Source of the DNA: Orthonyx spaldingii
Lineage: Eukaryota > Chordata > Aves > Passeriformes > Orthonychidae
Length of the DNA stretch: 64,000 nucleotides
Assembly (NCBI GenBank): GCA_013397795.1
Contig: VZTJ01003820.1
Coordinates: 743,523-807,522 of the forward strand
Direction: 5' to 3'
Shown here: positions 42,711 through 61,892 of the stretch, in pieces
How positions within the stretch are numbered: position 1 is the stretch's first letter
How the letters are laid out: every line of letters starts with the position of its first letter
Made by a program: the position numbers and the translations under genes
Notes under the pieces: model-generated
Seen by the model: the letters and a program-made list of their open reading frames with translations, nothing else
What the model was told of the DNA's origin: nothing
Databases searched by the model: none

Positions 42711-45700
42711 GCTGACCACTGTAACTTAGACATTATTTTTGAAGGATGAATTAAGTGTTTCTCTTCCTGGGGTAAAGAAATCATCCAACTGGAAACAACT
42801 GGATGTTTTTGCAGTTAAGTCAGGATGGAACTAAGTATGTTATCACATGGTTTTGTTTGCCTCTCAGCGTGCAGATGACTGTCACTGTTTTGTAGGGCAT
42901 ATCTGATCCAGAGCTGATAATTTTTCTGTTTGAATATATTTGGTTAACAGGTGATTCAGAGTACTTTGTTTTGGTAGCTGAATTTACTGTAGTCAGTAGA
43001 GAGGAATAGTATGTGTTTTAATATGCTTGAAATATAATGGATTTGACATAAACTTGACTTTTCCTATGCTTAAGGGTTTCGCATTCTATGTCTTTTTCTT
43101 TCTCAGTTGTTTTTTTAACTTCTCTGTTTTTCTTTATTTCTGGTATTTTTCCTGAGATATTCTCAGCATCGTTTTAGCCCTCTCATGAATAAGAAAATAT
43201 AAGCTTAGGGAAGTACTGCACATCCTTTAAAAAAGCTGAGGAAAATGGGTATTGTATGTTGAATTGCACAGTCATTTTGTCTACTGATCTTCAGGAAAGA
43301 ATGGTCAAAGAACAGCTGTGCAGGTGATCTGAGGTCATTTCTGCAGTTTATACATTGCACAGTAGCTTTTCCAAATCTAATTTATACCCTCTTGTTCTGT
43401 GGTCATTTAGAATCTGGTTGAGCAGAAAGGTTGCACTTCAGAGAGGTTTTTTATGAAACAGTAAGAAGTCAGATAAAACAGTACTTTTTTCAAGGAGCTA
43501 AACCTGTGCTATTATTCTGTTTTACAGCTCACATTGAGTTTCATCAGTGTGGCTTAATACAGTGCTGTTAATAATGCAAAGCAGCTTCCATAACAATTTT
43601 TACAGCTCATGAATCTTTATTCTGAAACAGTTTTAAAGAAGTTGCCAGTGAGGTTTTTCAAAACCCCTCTTGTAAAATTCACTTGTTCTTATGAAAAATC
43701 TACCTTCTAGCTATTTTTATTTCTGTGCTTAATCTGAAGGACTTGAAACACATAGTTTATGATTCATGAAATTGATATAAGCATTAGGTCTACTGGCATA
43801 GGTGGTATCAAAAATAGTACTTCTCTAAAAGGACAGTTTCTCATTCCCACATTGAGAAGTCCTTTCCACATGTACACAGCTGTTAGGGTTTTTTTTTTCA
43901 TCTGGTTCATCAAGTTCTGATAAGTGAGATGTGAATACCCATCTGATGAAAATTGTCTGCAATTCTGATTTTCTTAGCCATAAAAAGAATTTTATCTCAA
44001 TTATCCTTAGTACTGAAAATGAAAGATTAACTTTCCGTTTTTGTTGTTGTGGAAAAATAGCTCTTAGCTGCAGTAATTCATACTACTGATATTTTCTATT
44101 TAACTTGGAAGAAGGAGAGCAAATAATACTTTTCCAAAGTATTTTTGATGCATTTTTTCTGCTTAAAACATGAAGAAACAGGCATTGTGCATGATCATGC
44201 AATTGACTCCTGAGATGTTGACAATATCCTTCTATTTTTGAGGTTTCTTAGGAGAATGTTAAGGATTAATGTACTCGGATGAGGGAAAGGGGAGGGATAT
44301 TTAGGTTTTTCATAAATTCCACATGCTGTGCTTGGATAGATTCTCAGATTGGAAAGTCATGTGTTTTCAGTTCTCTTAAAGCAGTAACTTTTGGTTTTGG
44401 TTGATTCCTTCTGGGGCTTCCTAAATCAACTAAAGTTTTCCAACCTCTAGAGTTTTTTAGTCTTTTTCACTCTTGTTACATCGACAGTTAAGATGAAAAA
44501 CAGTGACAGCATTTGCTACAGATACTGCCTTCTGAACCAGGAAGAATAAATAATGTGACAGAGAACATGAGATAAGTAAATAACAGTGATGATAACATAA
44601 AGGTCTTAACTTACTCATACTGTGTTGCAACCTGATCAGGAGTTTCTCACTATTCTTCTTTGAAAAATCTTGCTTTGGAGTTTGGGTAAGAATCTTGGTT
44701 TTGTTGTGGTTCTCTGAAACTGAATGCAAGCACAGGTGCCATTTTTTTCATCACTTTTCTCTCTCCTATTAGAAATGGTGCAATTTTTAGAACCAAATGT
44801 TTAAGCTGAGGCTCAGAAGTTCATATCTAATTCTCAAAAAGTCTGTTTTTAAAAGTTTACTATCTAATTCCTTTACTGCTGGTTTTTAATTTGAAAAAGT
44901 ACCATTTTAGAATTCTTAATGATTGAAATTGTTACTGAGAATTACAGAAAAAATGCTAAGGGAATTTGAACATTAAGTATTAGTTCATGCTTATGTTTTC
45001 TGTTTTACTGAAAGCTGTTATAATTTACTGCAGCTAATTTGTAAGCCTACTTCCTGGCACAGTATTTGTGATCTCTTTGATGTAGTTTCTCCTAATGAAG
45101 GGAGATGGACAGAAGGCAAACTGCACTTACATATTCTGAAGATATCTAGGGTAATAGTGATAACATTTCAGTCTCATAGTTCAGAAAAGGAAAAATAAGA
45201 TTGCATTTTCTACAGCAACTATCTGCTGTTCAAACAGTTCTCAGTGACTTGCACAGAACTCCACTGTACCTTCACTGAAGAAAGGATTGATGAACAATTG
45301 ATTCTTTGCTTTTAGTTCAAGGTTTGGACCTTGTCATAATCTAGGGAACCATGAAACTTGCTAACATTATAAAGAAATGCTGCATATCCAGGAAAAGAAT
45401 ACTGCATATCCAGAATATTTTACAAATAAAAGTAGACATTTCTGATTGTTTTTAACTATTCCTTTTCACAATTGAAAGTTTAATTTCTTTAATTACTGAT
45501 CTGTTTGGGTGGAGTTTGTTTTTTGTCAGTTACAGTTAGCTTTTGAAATAACTCTTCTCTTTGAAAATGCTTGTCTTTGTGAAATCAAACAAGTGTACTG
45601 GGTAGTTGCACAGAGTCTGGAAAGGCAGTCACTAGCAAGCTGCTGCGTGTAAAAACCCTCAGTGGGAGGAGTGTTACCAAGTACTTGGCTACTGGGGAAG

Positions 45701-47857
45701 GGTAACAGTGTTGAGGCCCAACTGACAGGTTGGCAACTTGCTACTCAGTGTTTGGCCAACAGAGGTAGCAGTACCTCCAAAGGTAAGGGTGATGGGATTC
45801 CAAACATCTTAGTACAAAACCTCTGCTTGAATTGAAGTGTGGCATTTGTGTAATTTAGTCCCTCCTGGGACAGAAATAAAGTAGAAGGGGGTAAAGCTTT
45901 TGGATTTCCGAAGTAATTCCACTTGGAAATAAGGTATATAATTAAGATTACAAATGAGTATGCTCGAGTGCTAATTTGTGCGACTGAATTTGTCAAAGTG
46001 CTTTTATATTCTGTGGTCCAAAATTAACAAGAGAAAAACCTGAACAAGTGCAAGGTAAAGAGAGATTTATAGTGGTGTCACAAGAAGAGGGCTGCATCAT
46101 AAACAGCTTCCTTCTGGGTGAAATTGTAATGGGCATTAATAGTCTCAGGAGTTCTGTTCGCTGTCATTCAGATTAGTTTGATTAGGTACAAAAATGTGCT
46201 GGATTTGCTCCATTTGATTTAGAAGCAAGTCTTATTGAAATGAAAATTTCTGTGACTTGGACTGATGTCCATTAAAGTGTCTGTTGATTTATGCCTACAT
46301 TCAAGAATATTTTTTATGTCCTATGTTGCGGTCACATTTCTTTTGTAACTTTCAGTATCTTTTGCACACATGATTAATCTGTAGAGTAATGACATTTGAC
46401 AACTGGAAAAATACTTATATTCTGTTCACAGTCAGAATTAAGTACTTAGAGAAGATCATGAACTTCATGATCAGACAGAGCCGTGACTATTTCATAACCT
46501 TTGTTTCTGATGTGCTAGTATTTATAAAGTTGATTTGTGTGTCTTTAATTATTGACAGCGATTCAGATTATTGAATGATATCACATTAAACTCAGGGCAA
46601 TTCAAGTAGATTTAGTGAGACAACAAACTTGCAGTAAAATGTCTTGTTATTGTCCACCTTACTGTGCTGTTCATATTACAGTTTATTAATTAAATGCAAT
46701 TATCTGAACCAATGACAATTTGAGCCACTCTTTAAATTAATACCTAACACATTGCAAATTAGAAAATGTGGTTTATTTCTTTTTTAGTGCCAGAATTGTA
46801 CACTGGCATGATGTGCATGACTCTCTCCTGTTAGATTTTTCCCTTACTGTCTGCTGAAGAAACTGCTTTTGTGCAGTTTATAGAAGTTATATCAAACAAA
46901 GTTGATCAAACTTTGAATAATTGTTTGACTGTGAAAAATCTGGCAGAACCACAGTAAAGTAATGAATTAGTTACAGTGGTATAAGAAATGACTGAAGGCT
47001 TTCATAAAAAGTACAGGTAGTGATTAATGTACAGATACAATGATAATAAATCCTTCAACAGATAATTTGGTCCCAGTTTATGGTGCTATTTTCTTTGATT
47101 AGTTCTCTGAAGAATTATCAGATTTTTTTCCTTCATAAACAAGTTTTTGAAATGTGATATTGTGAATTTATTCAAAAAGTTGCTCACTGAAGTACAGAAT
47201 CCTTGGAGTTAAGTAGTAAAAAATCCATTAAGTTTTAATTCTGTAACTTTTTGGCTTTACTACACTTATTTCAATGTTAAAAACCATTATGTTAATACCC
47301 CCAAGTAGTAATTTTTGTGGAGGTTTTTTTTTTTCCGCTTTTTTTGCAAATTGTTTTCTTAAACTTGAGTTTTATTATTAAAGGAAAGTGTGCAGTTTGA
47401 TGGCACTTCCTATCTATTTGTACTATAACAGCTTCTGAATGAGACATTCATTCAGCAAGAAGTATCAAAATGAGGAGATGAAGGAAATATGTTTCTTTTT
47501 ATGTTTGATCAGTGAGGCAGTAGTTTTAAGCAATAATCTTGCCTTTGAGGAAAAATAAATTATTGGACTTTGAGAATTTCCTCTTAAGTCTCACAGTTTC
47601 CTACCCAGGGAATGGAAATGGTAAAGGTTGGTTTCCATCCTGCAGCATGGTGGTGTGCTGCAGGAATTCTTGGGATGGGGCTGAGAGGTGTTGTGTGCTG
47701 GGAGTTTGGTTTAATGGAGGCATTCAGAGAGTCTCTAGAATGTACACTGTTCACATTAGTGACATTACTCTTGTGAACAAAAGCATGGAAATGACAAAAG
47801 CAATGATCCACACCCTTTTTTTAATTTGCTAAATTCATGTTTGGCAAAAAATCTCCA

Positions 47858-48240
47858 GAGAGGCTGACTCCACCACCTCCCTGGGCAGCTTACTCCAATT
47901 CCTAACCATTCTGTCGGTGAAGAAATTTTTTCTAATTTCTAATCTGAACTTCCTTGGTCACTATTTAAGGCCATTTCCTCTCGTCCTTTCCTTTGGGATG
48001 TGGCAGAAGAGACCAGCCCCCACCTGGCTACAACCTCCTCTGACAGTGAGGTCCCCCCTGGGGTCCGTCCTTTTCTCCAGGCTGAGCTGCCTCAGCTGCT
48101 CCTCATCAGACTTGTGCTCCAGACCCTTTCCCAGCTCCACTGCCCTTCCCTGGACACACTCCAGCCCCTCAATGTCCTTCCTGGATTGAAGGGCCCAGAA
48201 CTGGACCACCGGTGCCCAGCACAGGGAGATGGCCACTGAC
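47858..48240 (-). mobile_element. CR1 LINE fragment, end of ORF2 and 3' untranslated part
   Basis: The minus strand reads VVQFWALQSRKDIEGLECVQ, then GRAVELGKGLEHKSDEEQLR and QLSLEKRT. This is the conserved C-terminus of CR1 ORF2, open over most of its length here. The left part (CTCCCTGGGCAGCTTACTCC, GTGAAGAAATTTTTTCTAAT) is the antisense 3' untranslated region. It is a different CR1 subfamily or age from the copy at 3515-4195, with a less broken frame. It is truncated before the terminal microsatellite. Confidence 0.93.
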
Positions 48241-48769
48241 TGCACAAAATGCTGTAACTGACATGTGTTATCTTTTCAAGCAGTTGCCTGTAATATTTCC
48301 AACTACCAGAGCAGATGTAAGAGATGCAAGAGAAGTAGAAAGATCAGTTCATTTTCATGTGCACTGAGGAGAAAAATGTGGGATTTGGTTTAGTAATGTC
48401 ACTTTGTATACTAAAATGAAGTTTTCGTAGCTCATTTTCACTTGACAAATTGTTAAAATCAGGATGCTGAATGTAATTTCCAGAGCTTGTGTGTAACTTT
48501 GCATAGTGCTCATCTACCTACATACTATCCTGTTGTAGGCTTAATTTCTAATAAAAATTTGCTATATAGTATCATTCACTATTTTATTGTATAGCAAGCT
48601 TTCTGAACTCTTGAATTATAAATGCTTAGCCTTAAAACTTTTTGGTATGCTTGAGATTGAGTGTTCTAAATGTCATACTTCTTCAGCTCCATTTCTACTG
48701 AAATGTGTCTTAGAGAAACTGTATCTTGCATATTTGCACAGACTGAAAATTCTGCTTTCCTTCTCATAG

Positions 48770-48826
48770 GATAAGAAATGGGTTCTCAATCATGAAGATG
48801 TCACACTGGGGGAATTACTGGGAAAA
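48770..48826 (+). CDS. FER: FER tyrosine kinase, start of kinase domain exon
   Basis: 19 codons, phase 0 at both ends (about human 553-571): DKKWVLNHEDVTLGELLGK. It carries the Trp and the first strand of the kinase N-lobe, and ends inside the glycine-rich loop, after Gly-Lys of GKGNFGEV. The acceptor is CCTTCTCATAG and the donor is GTAAGT. At 57 nt it is the shortest exon in the window. Skipping it would stay in frame but remove half of the ATP-binding loop. Confidence 0.97.
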
Positions 48827-53665
<4,839 letters not shown>

Positions 53666-55910
53666 TAGGTTTCATGGTTTCCATAATGTGAAGTGTATTA
53701 TTTTCTATTTGTCTTATTCTGCATTCTTGTGACTGACCTCAAAAGTCACCTGTGTTGCAAATCTTTGGAAATATTGGGTTCTGTTAGCTTTGGAGTGGTT
53801 GAGCTCCACAAATCTTGAGAATTTTACAGTAGCCTTTCAAGACAACAGAAGCTTCATTCTTCTCCTGATGAGATAGGAAATGGTATTTGCTTTAACAATA
53901 GAGTTAGGTAGTGAACGTTAAGAAGTATTTAAAAAATTTCATGTCTGGGTAATGTTGCAATTTTCATAACTCGTGTTTGGGTCACCTTTAGTAATGTACA
54001 TTTTTTTTCTTTGCCAAAATGTATTGTTTCGTTTTTAGGTTGCTCTTGATTTATTTTTGGAATCCAGTTAATTTTATTCAGCAATGGTTGGAATGAATTT
54101 CAAATTGTTGAGATGATAACAGCTTTTGGGCAATTTTACCTCTTTGTTGATTTTCTCAGCAGCTGGAAAATGTGTTGGTTTGGTAGCCTCTGATACTGCT
54201 TAATATGCAACACTGTATTTGTTTTATCTGTCACTGGATTTGTCTTCAAAATTATACAGCCAGCTGCTTTAAGAACCGTTTTATTCAGGAAGACTTAGAG
54301 TGCTTATAATTTGTGAATACTGGCTGTAGTATTAGAGCACTGAAGAAATATTTGACCTTGTGGAGTTTTCCGCCTTTATTAAATTAGATTATATTAGATT
54401 ATTATATTTGTATGCACGATTAACTTTATTAAAATGGAGACTGAAAGCAGTGTCCTTGGTTTTAAGGGGTACTTCAGTAATCAGCTTCTCCAGACATGTC
54501 TGAAGATAAAAGTAAATCCTGATCTTTTAACACCTGTATCATTCTGGTTAAGGTTTTTCAGAGCCTTGTACAAGTTGGTGAAACATGCTAATGCAATTGA
54601 GGAATTAGCGAGAACTTTCCTCTGATTCTTATGCCTATTTTGCAGTTGCAAGTCTATCCAGATATTCTCCAGACATATCCAGACAGTTTGAATTTGCTTC
54701 AGAAAGCGGCTTCTTGCAAAGAGAATTGTTGCCCTGTTTCGGTGGTCTGTAAACCCTGTGGGCTGGCTGCTCTGCCTGCCTGCACTCATAAACACGGTGG
54801 CACCTTCAAGCCATCATACCTTCCCACTTTTCTTACATCTTGGCACACCAAGAGACTGAACAATCAACAGGAAACATAAGGATGCCAGCTCTGAAGAGGT
54901 TCACAGAGAAAAGTCAAATCACGTGGATCAGTAGAGAAGCAGTGATTCTGATGTTGCAAGTTTTTTCTGATGACAGGTTTGGATGAGATTAGAAAAATTA
55001 TAATTAGCAGTGCTGTGACTTGGTATTTAATGCTGCTCTTGGAGGAACAGGATAGTGGTAAACTTGTCTTCCACTCCACACTAGATTTTCTCAGTCTCTT
55101 CACTGTTTTGTCTTAAATGTGTTTATGCTTGAAGGTGCTTAAGCAGTTTAACTCTGACATTCTGTTTAATAACCAAAAATGTCAGGTTTTAACTTAGAAT
55201 TGTATTCTGTGAGAGTATGGCTGAGAACACGTGTAATTTATAAATGTTTGACAGTTCTTTCCCTGAGGATAAAATTAGAAGCATCTCCATAAAACAAGGG
55301 ATTTCTCCTGTGTTTTCTGACTTCTATTTAATGCTTGCAAATCTTCTGCCATTTTTATATCCCAAATACATGTAGGCTGTACACCTACTGTGTCTTTTGA
55401 GACTCCTGTGGTGTGGTTCCATAGCAGCTAATTCTGCTTTGCATTCCAGATTCTGATTTCAATTCAGAGTCTTAATTTATTCAGGTATTAGAAATGTATA
55501 TTGAAACTTATCACTTTATATTAAGAGGTGCTACTGTGTTAGTGATTCTGTCATAAACTGGCTCTGCAGAGATATCTTTGTTGCAAGTGCAAATAGGATT
55601 ACAAACTATGCATATGGATAAAGGCATCAGTGAAAACCGTAAAGAAGGGTTGCAGATGCATATTTAAGCATGCATCCATCCCATGTTGCGTGCAAAAATA
55701 GCCCAGATGTTGCCAGCAAATAACAGAGAAACAAAGTTGTCAAAGACGATTATCCTGTGCATTAGACCCTTTTTCTTGGGAGTGATGTGGAGAGTGTTAA
55801 CATAAGTGACATGCGTCCTGTATTAAGAACCATAGTGATAAAGATATTTCAAGAGGGGTGAGGCAGGAAATATTAATTGAAATAATAAATAATGTAGCAT
55901 ATAATGGATA

Positions 55911-56040
55911 CATAGAATCATAGAGTTGTTTGGGTTGGAAGGGGCCTTGAAGATCATAAAGTTCCAACCCCCTGCCATGGACAGGGACATCTGCTAGAAC
56001 AGGTTGCTCAAAGCCCCACCCCACCTGGCCTTGAACACAA
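55911..56040 (-). mobile_element. CR1 LINE 3' end with terminal repeat
   Basis: The + strand begins CATAGAATCATAGAG, the antisense of the CR1 terminal 8-bp microsatellite. It continues TTTGGGTTGGAAGGGGCCTT, AGTTCCAACCCCCTGCCATG and GGTTGCTCAAAGCCCC, to CTGGCCTTGAACAC. This is the least diverged CR1 3' end in the window. It is cut off after about 130 bases, the usual 5' truncation of LINE copies. Confidence 0.95.
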
Positions 56041-59000
56041 CTAACTACAAATTAGTGAGAAAAAACATCCCTTACTCACTATTCACCTGCTGTTGGTCAT
56101 GCTGATCTCACTATACGTGTCCTCCCAGGGTAAATCCATCATAGATTACTCCAGTACAGAAGGAAAGACTTGGTCCTTTTCACAATCCACCTATCAGAAA
56201 ATTAGGAAAAGGTCTTAATATAATGAATGTGTATGTTATATAGATCTCTCTTTAAGGGGTGCACGTTCAGAAAAGTGCATCTGATCTCCCTGCCATTAGC
56301 TGCATTTTTATAGGGCCAGGTCTCTTCTCTCCTTAGCCTTGTCCTACAGGTGTTTCTGCACCTTTCTCTACAAGTGGGAAGCTACATCTTGGAAGCAGGA
56401 TGTGTGCACTGTTTATTTACTGTAGAATTTAGTTTTGTTACTGCTTTCTAAAAGCTATTCTTTTAATTGTTGAAAAAACAAACTAAGTAAAATGATCTTT
56501 GTGGTGTATAACTAGAAGCTAAAATGTATGTAGCAGCAATTTCCTTCATGTATACATGGAATGTTACATGTATGCAAGAAATATGACATAAAACCACCAT
56601 TCAGGAATTTGCAATGAGAGTTGTTAAAAGATAAGGTTTTTTTCTTCAAATACTAAACAAACTGTCCTACCTTTCCTCCCTTTGCCTTCCCAAAATTACC
56701 AAGATAGCCATGGAAAATGAATCAATGAACTGTTACTATTTTTCTTAGCAAAGTTTTATATATTTTTAAGTTGAGATCTATAGACAAATCTGATTTGCAG
56801 GCTTAAGCTATGCTAGCTAGCTTCTGTGAAAAAGGAATTTAGCCAAGCAGATGGTTTTTAAATCTTTGTGATTGCATAATGAACAAATTTGCAATAACTT
56901 TTAAAGCACTCTTGCAAATAATTAATTTTATTCAACTTTACCTAAGTGACATGGAAATACTAACTAGACAGCCCAGATCCTTATAAGGGCCCCATGCTGC
57001 AGTTACTGAATGGCTTTTCAACTAACATGTAATAGTAAAACTCCCTGAATTTTACAGTGGCATGGTTTTCTTCTGTGAAATTTTTAGTAGACTAAGAAAT
57101 GAGAAAGCAACTCTACTTAGAAATTAACTTTCTATGAAAATGTTTTGTTGTTAATGGAGAACTTACCTTAGAGATTTCCTCTTCTTGTATGACTTATGAC
57201 TCTTTCTCTATGACAACTCTTCCTAGTTTGAAAATATTAAGACTGTTAAGAAGACTTCTGCTTAGATAAATCAGACTGTTGCAACATTTTAGTATCTTGA
57301 AGAACTCTGAACATCATATAGGTTGCTATTTTCTTTGTAATATTCTTTCTTATTTTTACTGCTTTATAGTGAAATGTTCTCTAAGATGGTTTGAAAAGAT
57401 TTGTTGCAAAGGTCATGTTTGGTGGAGGTTTTTTTCTGGTGTCTTCTGATCTAAAAATAGGAATACTGCCATATGAAATAATTATTTCATAATTTGATAC
57501 AGTAACTTTTTATGTTGTGATACACTTTAAGTACTCAGTTTATCCTAAGAAAAAAAGAAGAAGTTAAAATGAGAATTACTAATGAATTTTGGGGGAAGGA
57601 AACCCCATATGGTGAGATTTCCCAATTGCTTGGTGTTAGTATAGAGCTGTGAGTTTGTATTGTCCTATGGACTTGACTGACCTGACTGAAAAATAATGTA
57701 GTAAATGTGCAACATGAGTCTTAAAGCTGTTCAGGGAGAACTACTGCATATTTGCAACTACTGGAATTTTCTAATATAGATGAACCTTTGTCACGGATAC
57801 TTTCCCACATGAGAAACAGCAGAACTTCGTGTGAGAGTTTATAGTGCTGTGTAGGAAAGAGTGTAACTTTTCTGTAATGCCAAGTCTATCTGAAAAACTG
57901 AGCATTTTACTCATATTTTCTGTGTTATTTTATTAATTTTTCTTTGCTCTGTGTCTGTTGTCCCAGTAGGATTTTTGTGCTTTATCTTGCATTGTTGACT
58001 TTAAAACTGAAGAAAGAGAAATAATTATGAGGAGCTGCTTTGGTATTCAGAACAGCAAAAGAACTATTTGCCATTGTCTCTTAAGGCCACAGGGGGCATA
58101 AGGAGTTTTCATAACAGCTCATTTTTAGCACATTTATATGATGATCAGAGAGACTGCCTGGAATACTGCCAGAGACCAGACTGACAACCTGAGACAAATG
58201 ATGCTGAATTTTGTTTGGGCATGGAGACGATTATCAGGAAAATGCTAAAGAGGCTGCAAAGCCTGCTTCCTGTTCGTCTCTTTTCAGAGTAAACTCAGCA
58301 TCCTTTCATGAAAAAAGATAGGAAAAAAAGAAACTAAAATCCCCTTCTTTTTTACCCATTCTAAGTGTTCTCTTTCTGGCCCCAACATCTCTTGTAGTGA
58401 TCATGGATGACAAAGTGGGTTTTAATTCAGTGCAATACTCGGGATCATTTAACTGCATTTTCATTTACTTATAATTTATCATGCAATCTCCCATGTAATC
58501 AAAAAGGAACTGCAGGAGTCCCATTAAAAATTGGATTTTTTTTTCCTCTTCCTTTAGGGGAAGAACAAATCAAGATCAAATGTAGTTTGTAAGATGGAAA
58601 AAGCAATCGTAAGCCACAACATTCTTTCTTCTCTATGTTCATTTCAATTTCCTTGAATCTTAGCTAGTCCTGAAAAGAGAATTTAGTTTAGAGGTAAGGA
58701 CTTGTCATGTCTCTGATATGTGTGTTCTAGAATGGGGTGTTTTGAAGATAGATGTGGAATCCTGTGGTGCGGTTACCACTTTATGCAACTGTTTCAGCAG
58801 CTTGTCTTGTAGAATCTTCCACAGTGCCTCTGTCCCTCCAGCAAAGAGTCTGCAAGATAAGCACCATCATCGTGCTTGCACCAGCTCTCTCTGGAAAGAT
58901 TTGTCTAATTGAAAGTAGATGCAAACATCTTTGTATGTTCCAGTGCTTGATTCAAGGTAGTGGAAGACACTTGAAGTCACATGTTTTGTGACCTGCACCT

Positions 59001-59949
59001 CTTAGAAGTTGAACTGTTCAGTCACAAGTTGGTAGCCTAGTTTCTCTGTTTTAGTTTTCTGTATATTTAAACATTTTTATAACCAACATAGTTAAAATTA
59101 AAACACCAAAAATATTTTGGAATCATTTTATTTCTGCTACATCAGGAATTCAAATATAGGCAATTGAAGTGCCTGTCTTGTCTGTTGAGTCTTAATTTAG
59201 CTTCCTCTAGCATATGCATTATGCTAATATGATACATGATGATGTTAATATATATTATGATATTATGAAAACTAGATGATCTTCTGTACCAGATCCTTGC
59301 CTCACACAGTTCTAAAGAGTTGCCCAGGAGTTGTCTCTTGTCTCCTGATCCATTCTGTGCCCATAGACCACATTTAGTCTGTTCTATCAGTGCTCTGCTC
59401 CAAGGGTGATTCTCACCCCCTCTCCCCAGTGTGTATGGATTGGCATTCTTCATTCTCATACTAGAATTCCTATTTGAGAATAGATACATGCTGAAAAAAA
59501 AAGCTACTTCCTTTTTAACCTAACAGTGAGTTCGTGTTCCTTGTTTTATCTGACTCAGGTTGATATGTTCTGAATGCTGGCACCTGGAAAGAGGTAGAGC
59601 TATGCCTGTACATGTAAACAGCTATGGAAATACCCAGTAATCCAATAGCCTGAGAAGGTTGTCAGAATTAGGTTTCAGTTATGTTCGGCTTATATCTAGA
59701 CATGTGTAGCCAGCTTCCAAGGGGGATTTCAGCAAGGTCATACCTTCTGTCTTTGCAGCTGGATAAGGTAACCTGTAGAGATTTGTTCTGAATCATTTGG
59801 GATGCAAATTGCCTGTGCCACTGATGCAGAAACAAATCAGAGGTGACAGGTTTTATTAGCTCACCCAGAGTGCGCGTGGCCATTTCTGTAGTGCCTGTAC
59901 TGCAGTCACCATTCCTGGACGTGCTCATACAGTGAGTAAATCTCACAGG

Positions 59950-60045
59950 TTGAGATATGGCTTAGCGGTCATGGTGGTGTCTGGTCGAAAGTTGAACTTG
60001 ATGATCTTGGAGGTCTTTTCCAACCCAAGGGATTCTGTGATTCTT
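59950..60045 (+). mobile_element. CR1-type retroelement 3' end, sense
   Basis: GTTGAACTTGATGATCTTGG, then AGGTCTTTTCCAACCCAAGG and GATTCTGTGATTCT follow the CR1 sense 3' end, including the decayed terminal GATTCTATGATTCTAT-like repeat. The left part (GAGATATGGCTTAGCGGTCA) is also seen with this tail in avian copies as I recall. It is short and truncated. Confidence 0.8.
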
Positions 60046-61869
60046 AACCCAAGCTCTGGGGTTACCTCTGCACCCTGTCCATACTGTCCTGGGTGCAGTT
60101 GGCTTTGGTCTGGCTTGGTTTATTCACTCTCTTTCTTCTGAAATGTGACTGCATTGCTGCTTTCAGTATGTTACAGCATTTCTTGCTTCCACAGGGTGTG
60201 TTATGTCAGAAACGTGTGCAAATAAAGCCCAGTGTCTTGCCTGACATACCAGGCTCACTTTTTGGATTTTCTTGGAAAAGAGGGCTCCAGGGCATAAAGT
60301 GTAGAAATATCTACAGATCCATTATAGGTGGTGCTGAGGAGCTCGTAGAACTTAATAAAATGCTTTTGTGGAATTGCTCTTATTTTCTGCATGCAGTGAT
60401 ACTTCAGGGTATAGCACCAAATCACAGCTGACTTTATGCATTTCTCTTGTTATTTGACTGAAGCCAGTAAACTCATTTATAACTAAAGTCGCAGTTCTGA
60501 GACTGAGATATGTATAATTTATTTATTGATGTGAAGTACAATATCCATATTATCTCAGCTTTTCTACTAAATTAATTATCTCCTTGGATATAGAAGAGCA
60601 GACACTAAGAGCAGCTGAAGTACGTGTATACCATGGCTCACTTGAGCCTTAGATGAAACCTGCTGTCTCTGAGGTGCCACTGATTTCATACACAGGCCTG
60701 GAATGCTGATTGATTCTGGGAAATATCTGAACTTTTAGTTTCACATTGTGTGATTCAGCTGCTGTGTTTCGTACTTTGGTGTGTTTTTTCCTCTTTCCTG
60801 CTTCTAGAGGCAACGAGATCTCAATAGAGATCATTCATGGTTTTATTCTAATTGCTTCTCTTCAGAAAGTCATTAAAACTTTCATAAAGTTTTGCATGAT
60901 CTGCCCCATTGGTTGTATTGTGCATCATCAGTAGCTGTCTTTTGTCAGGAGATTTCAGATCTGAGTCCAATCTTGCAGTCACATCCTGAGTCTTTACTGC
61001 ACACTGTCTAAAATCAATGCAACAACAAAAAAAGGGTCAGTCAAATTCCAATTAGAGATAAGGTGCAGTGATAGTGACTATCTGGCTTTGTTTTCTATTC
61101 AGTCCTTTTTTTCTCTAGTCAAATAAGTTACCTTCTCATTATTACTGGTTGGTGAGGCCACCTTCTGTCTACCTTACAATTTCTCTTCACACAGACCCCT
61201 GTCTGCTTGCCTAGTTTTTGTCTCTCTTACTTTATCCTCTTAAGTTCGCAGCTTCCATTTTGATTTGTCTCTGTGTCTCTGCAACTTGCTGTGCTTCTGC
61301 TCTGCCATCTCCTCTTGCTGGGCATTTCACCCAAAGAGCCAGACACCCCCCATGGATTCCTTCTCTCCATATGTTCAACTTTTCCCTCTCCTCACCAGTC
61401 CTGTTGCAGTACACACACACATACATGCAGACTCTGTTTCTTCTTCCTTGCCTTGCTCTTAGCCCTGTAATGTACATGGGTCTCTTCCTCCCTCTTTGCT
61501 TCATGGATTCCACCTGCAAGATTATTGAGAAAAGTCAAATTCCTTTGTTGGGTGTAGGCGGTGGTGATTAAAATTCCTTTCAGCTTAGAGCTACTGTTTA
61601 GTAAAACAGAACCAAAGCTCTGCTCTACGGTCTTCTTTTATTGTAGCATTTCAGACTACAGTTGGATTTGTATCTCTTCAAATGCTCTAGGCTTTGATGT
61701 TGCTATATTTTGTATCAATATTGTACAAAATCAAATCAGCGAGTAGATGAAACTAGAAAATCCATTTTAAAACTGAATAAAAACAACCAAACAAAAAATC
61801 AGCAAAGTGTTTTGGTAGTTGCAAAAACTTCTGTATTCAACTTACTTCTTTTTATGTGTTGTTTTTCAC

Positions 61870-61892
61870 TTTTTTTTTTTTTTTTTTTTTTT
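61870..61892. repeat. poly-T tract
   Basis: 23 consecutive T. No adjacent retrocopy is recognisable. Confidence 0.8.

Larger units (their letters stand above)
34021..48769 (+). other. FER: FER intron (14.7 kb) between SH2 and kinase exons
   Basis: Mostly AT-rich sequence. It holds a CR1 reverse-transcriptase relic (40877-41190), a solo LTR (41386-42004), a 9-bp inverted repeat (42685-42710) and an antisense CR1 (47858-48240). A slightly GC-richer patch at about 38100-38620 has long overlapping open frames on both strands but no recognised protein or repeat. The remainder shows nothing supportable. Confidence 0.88.

Noticed and set aside
47961..48245. Minus-strand 94-residue protein as a host gene
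   Set aside because: It matches the C-terminus of CR1 ORF2, with LINE motifs and antisense CR1 3' sequence beside it.
61218..61571. Overlapping open frames rich in Ser, Leu, Pro and Cys
   Set aside because: Three frames of a pyrimidine-rich stretch are all open at once, which points to base composition rather than a gene.
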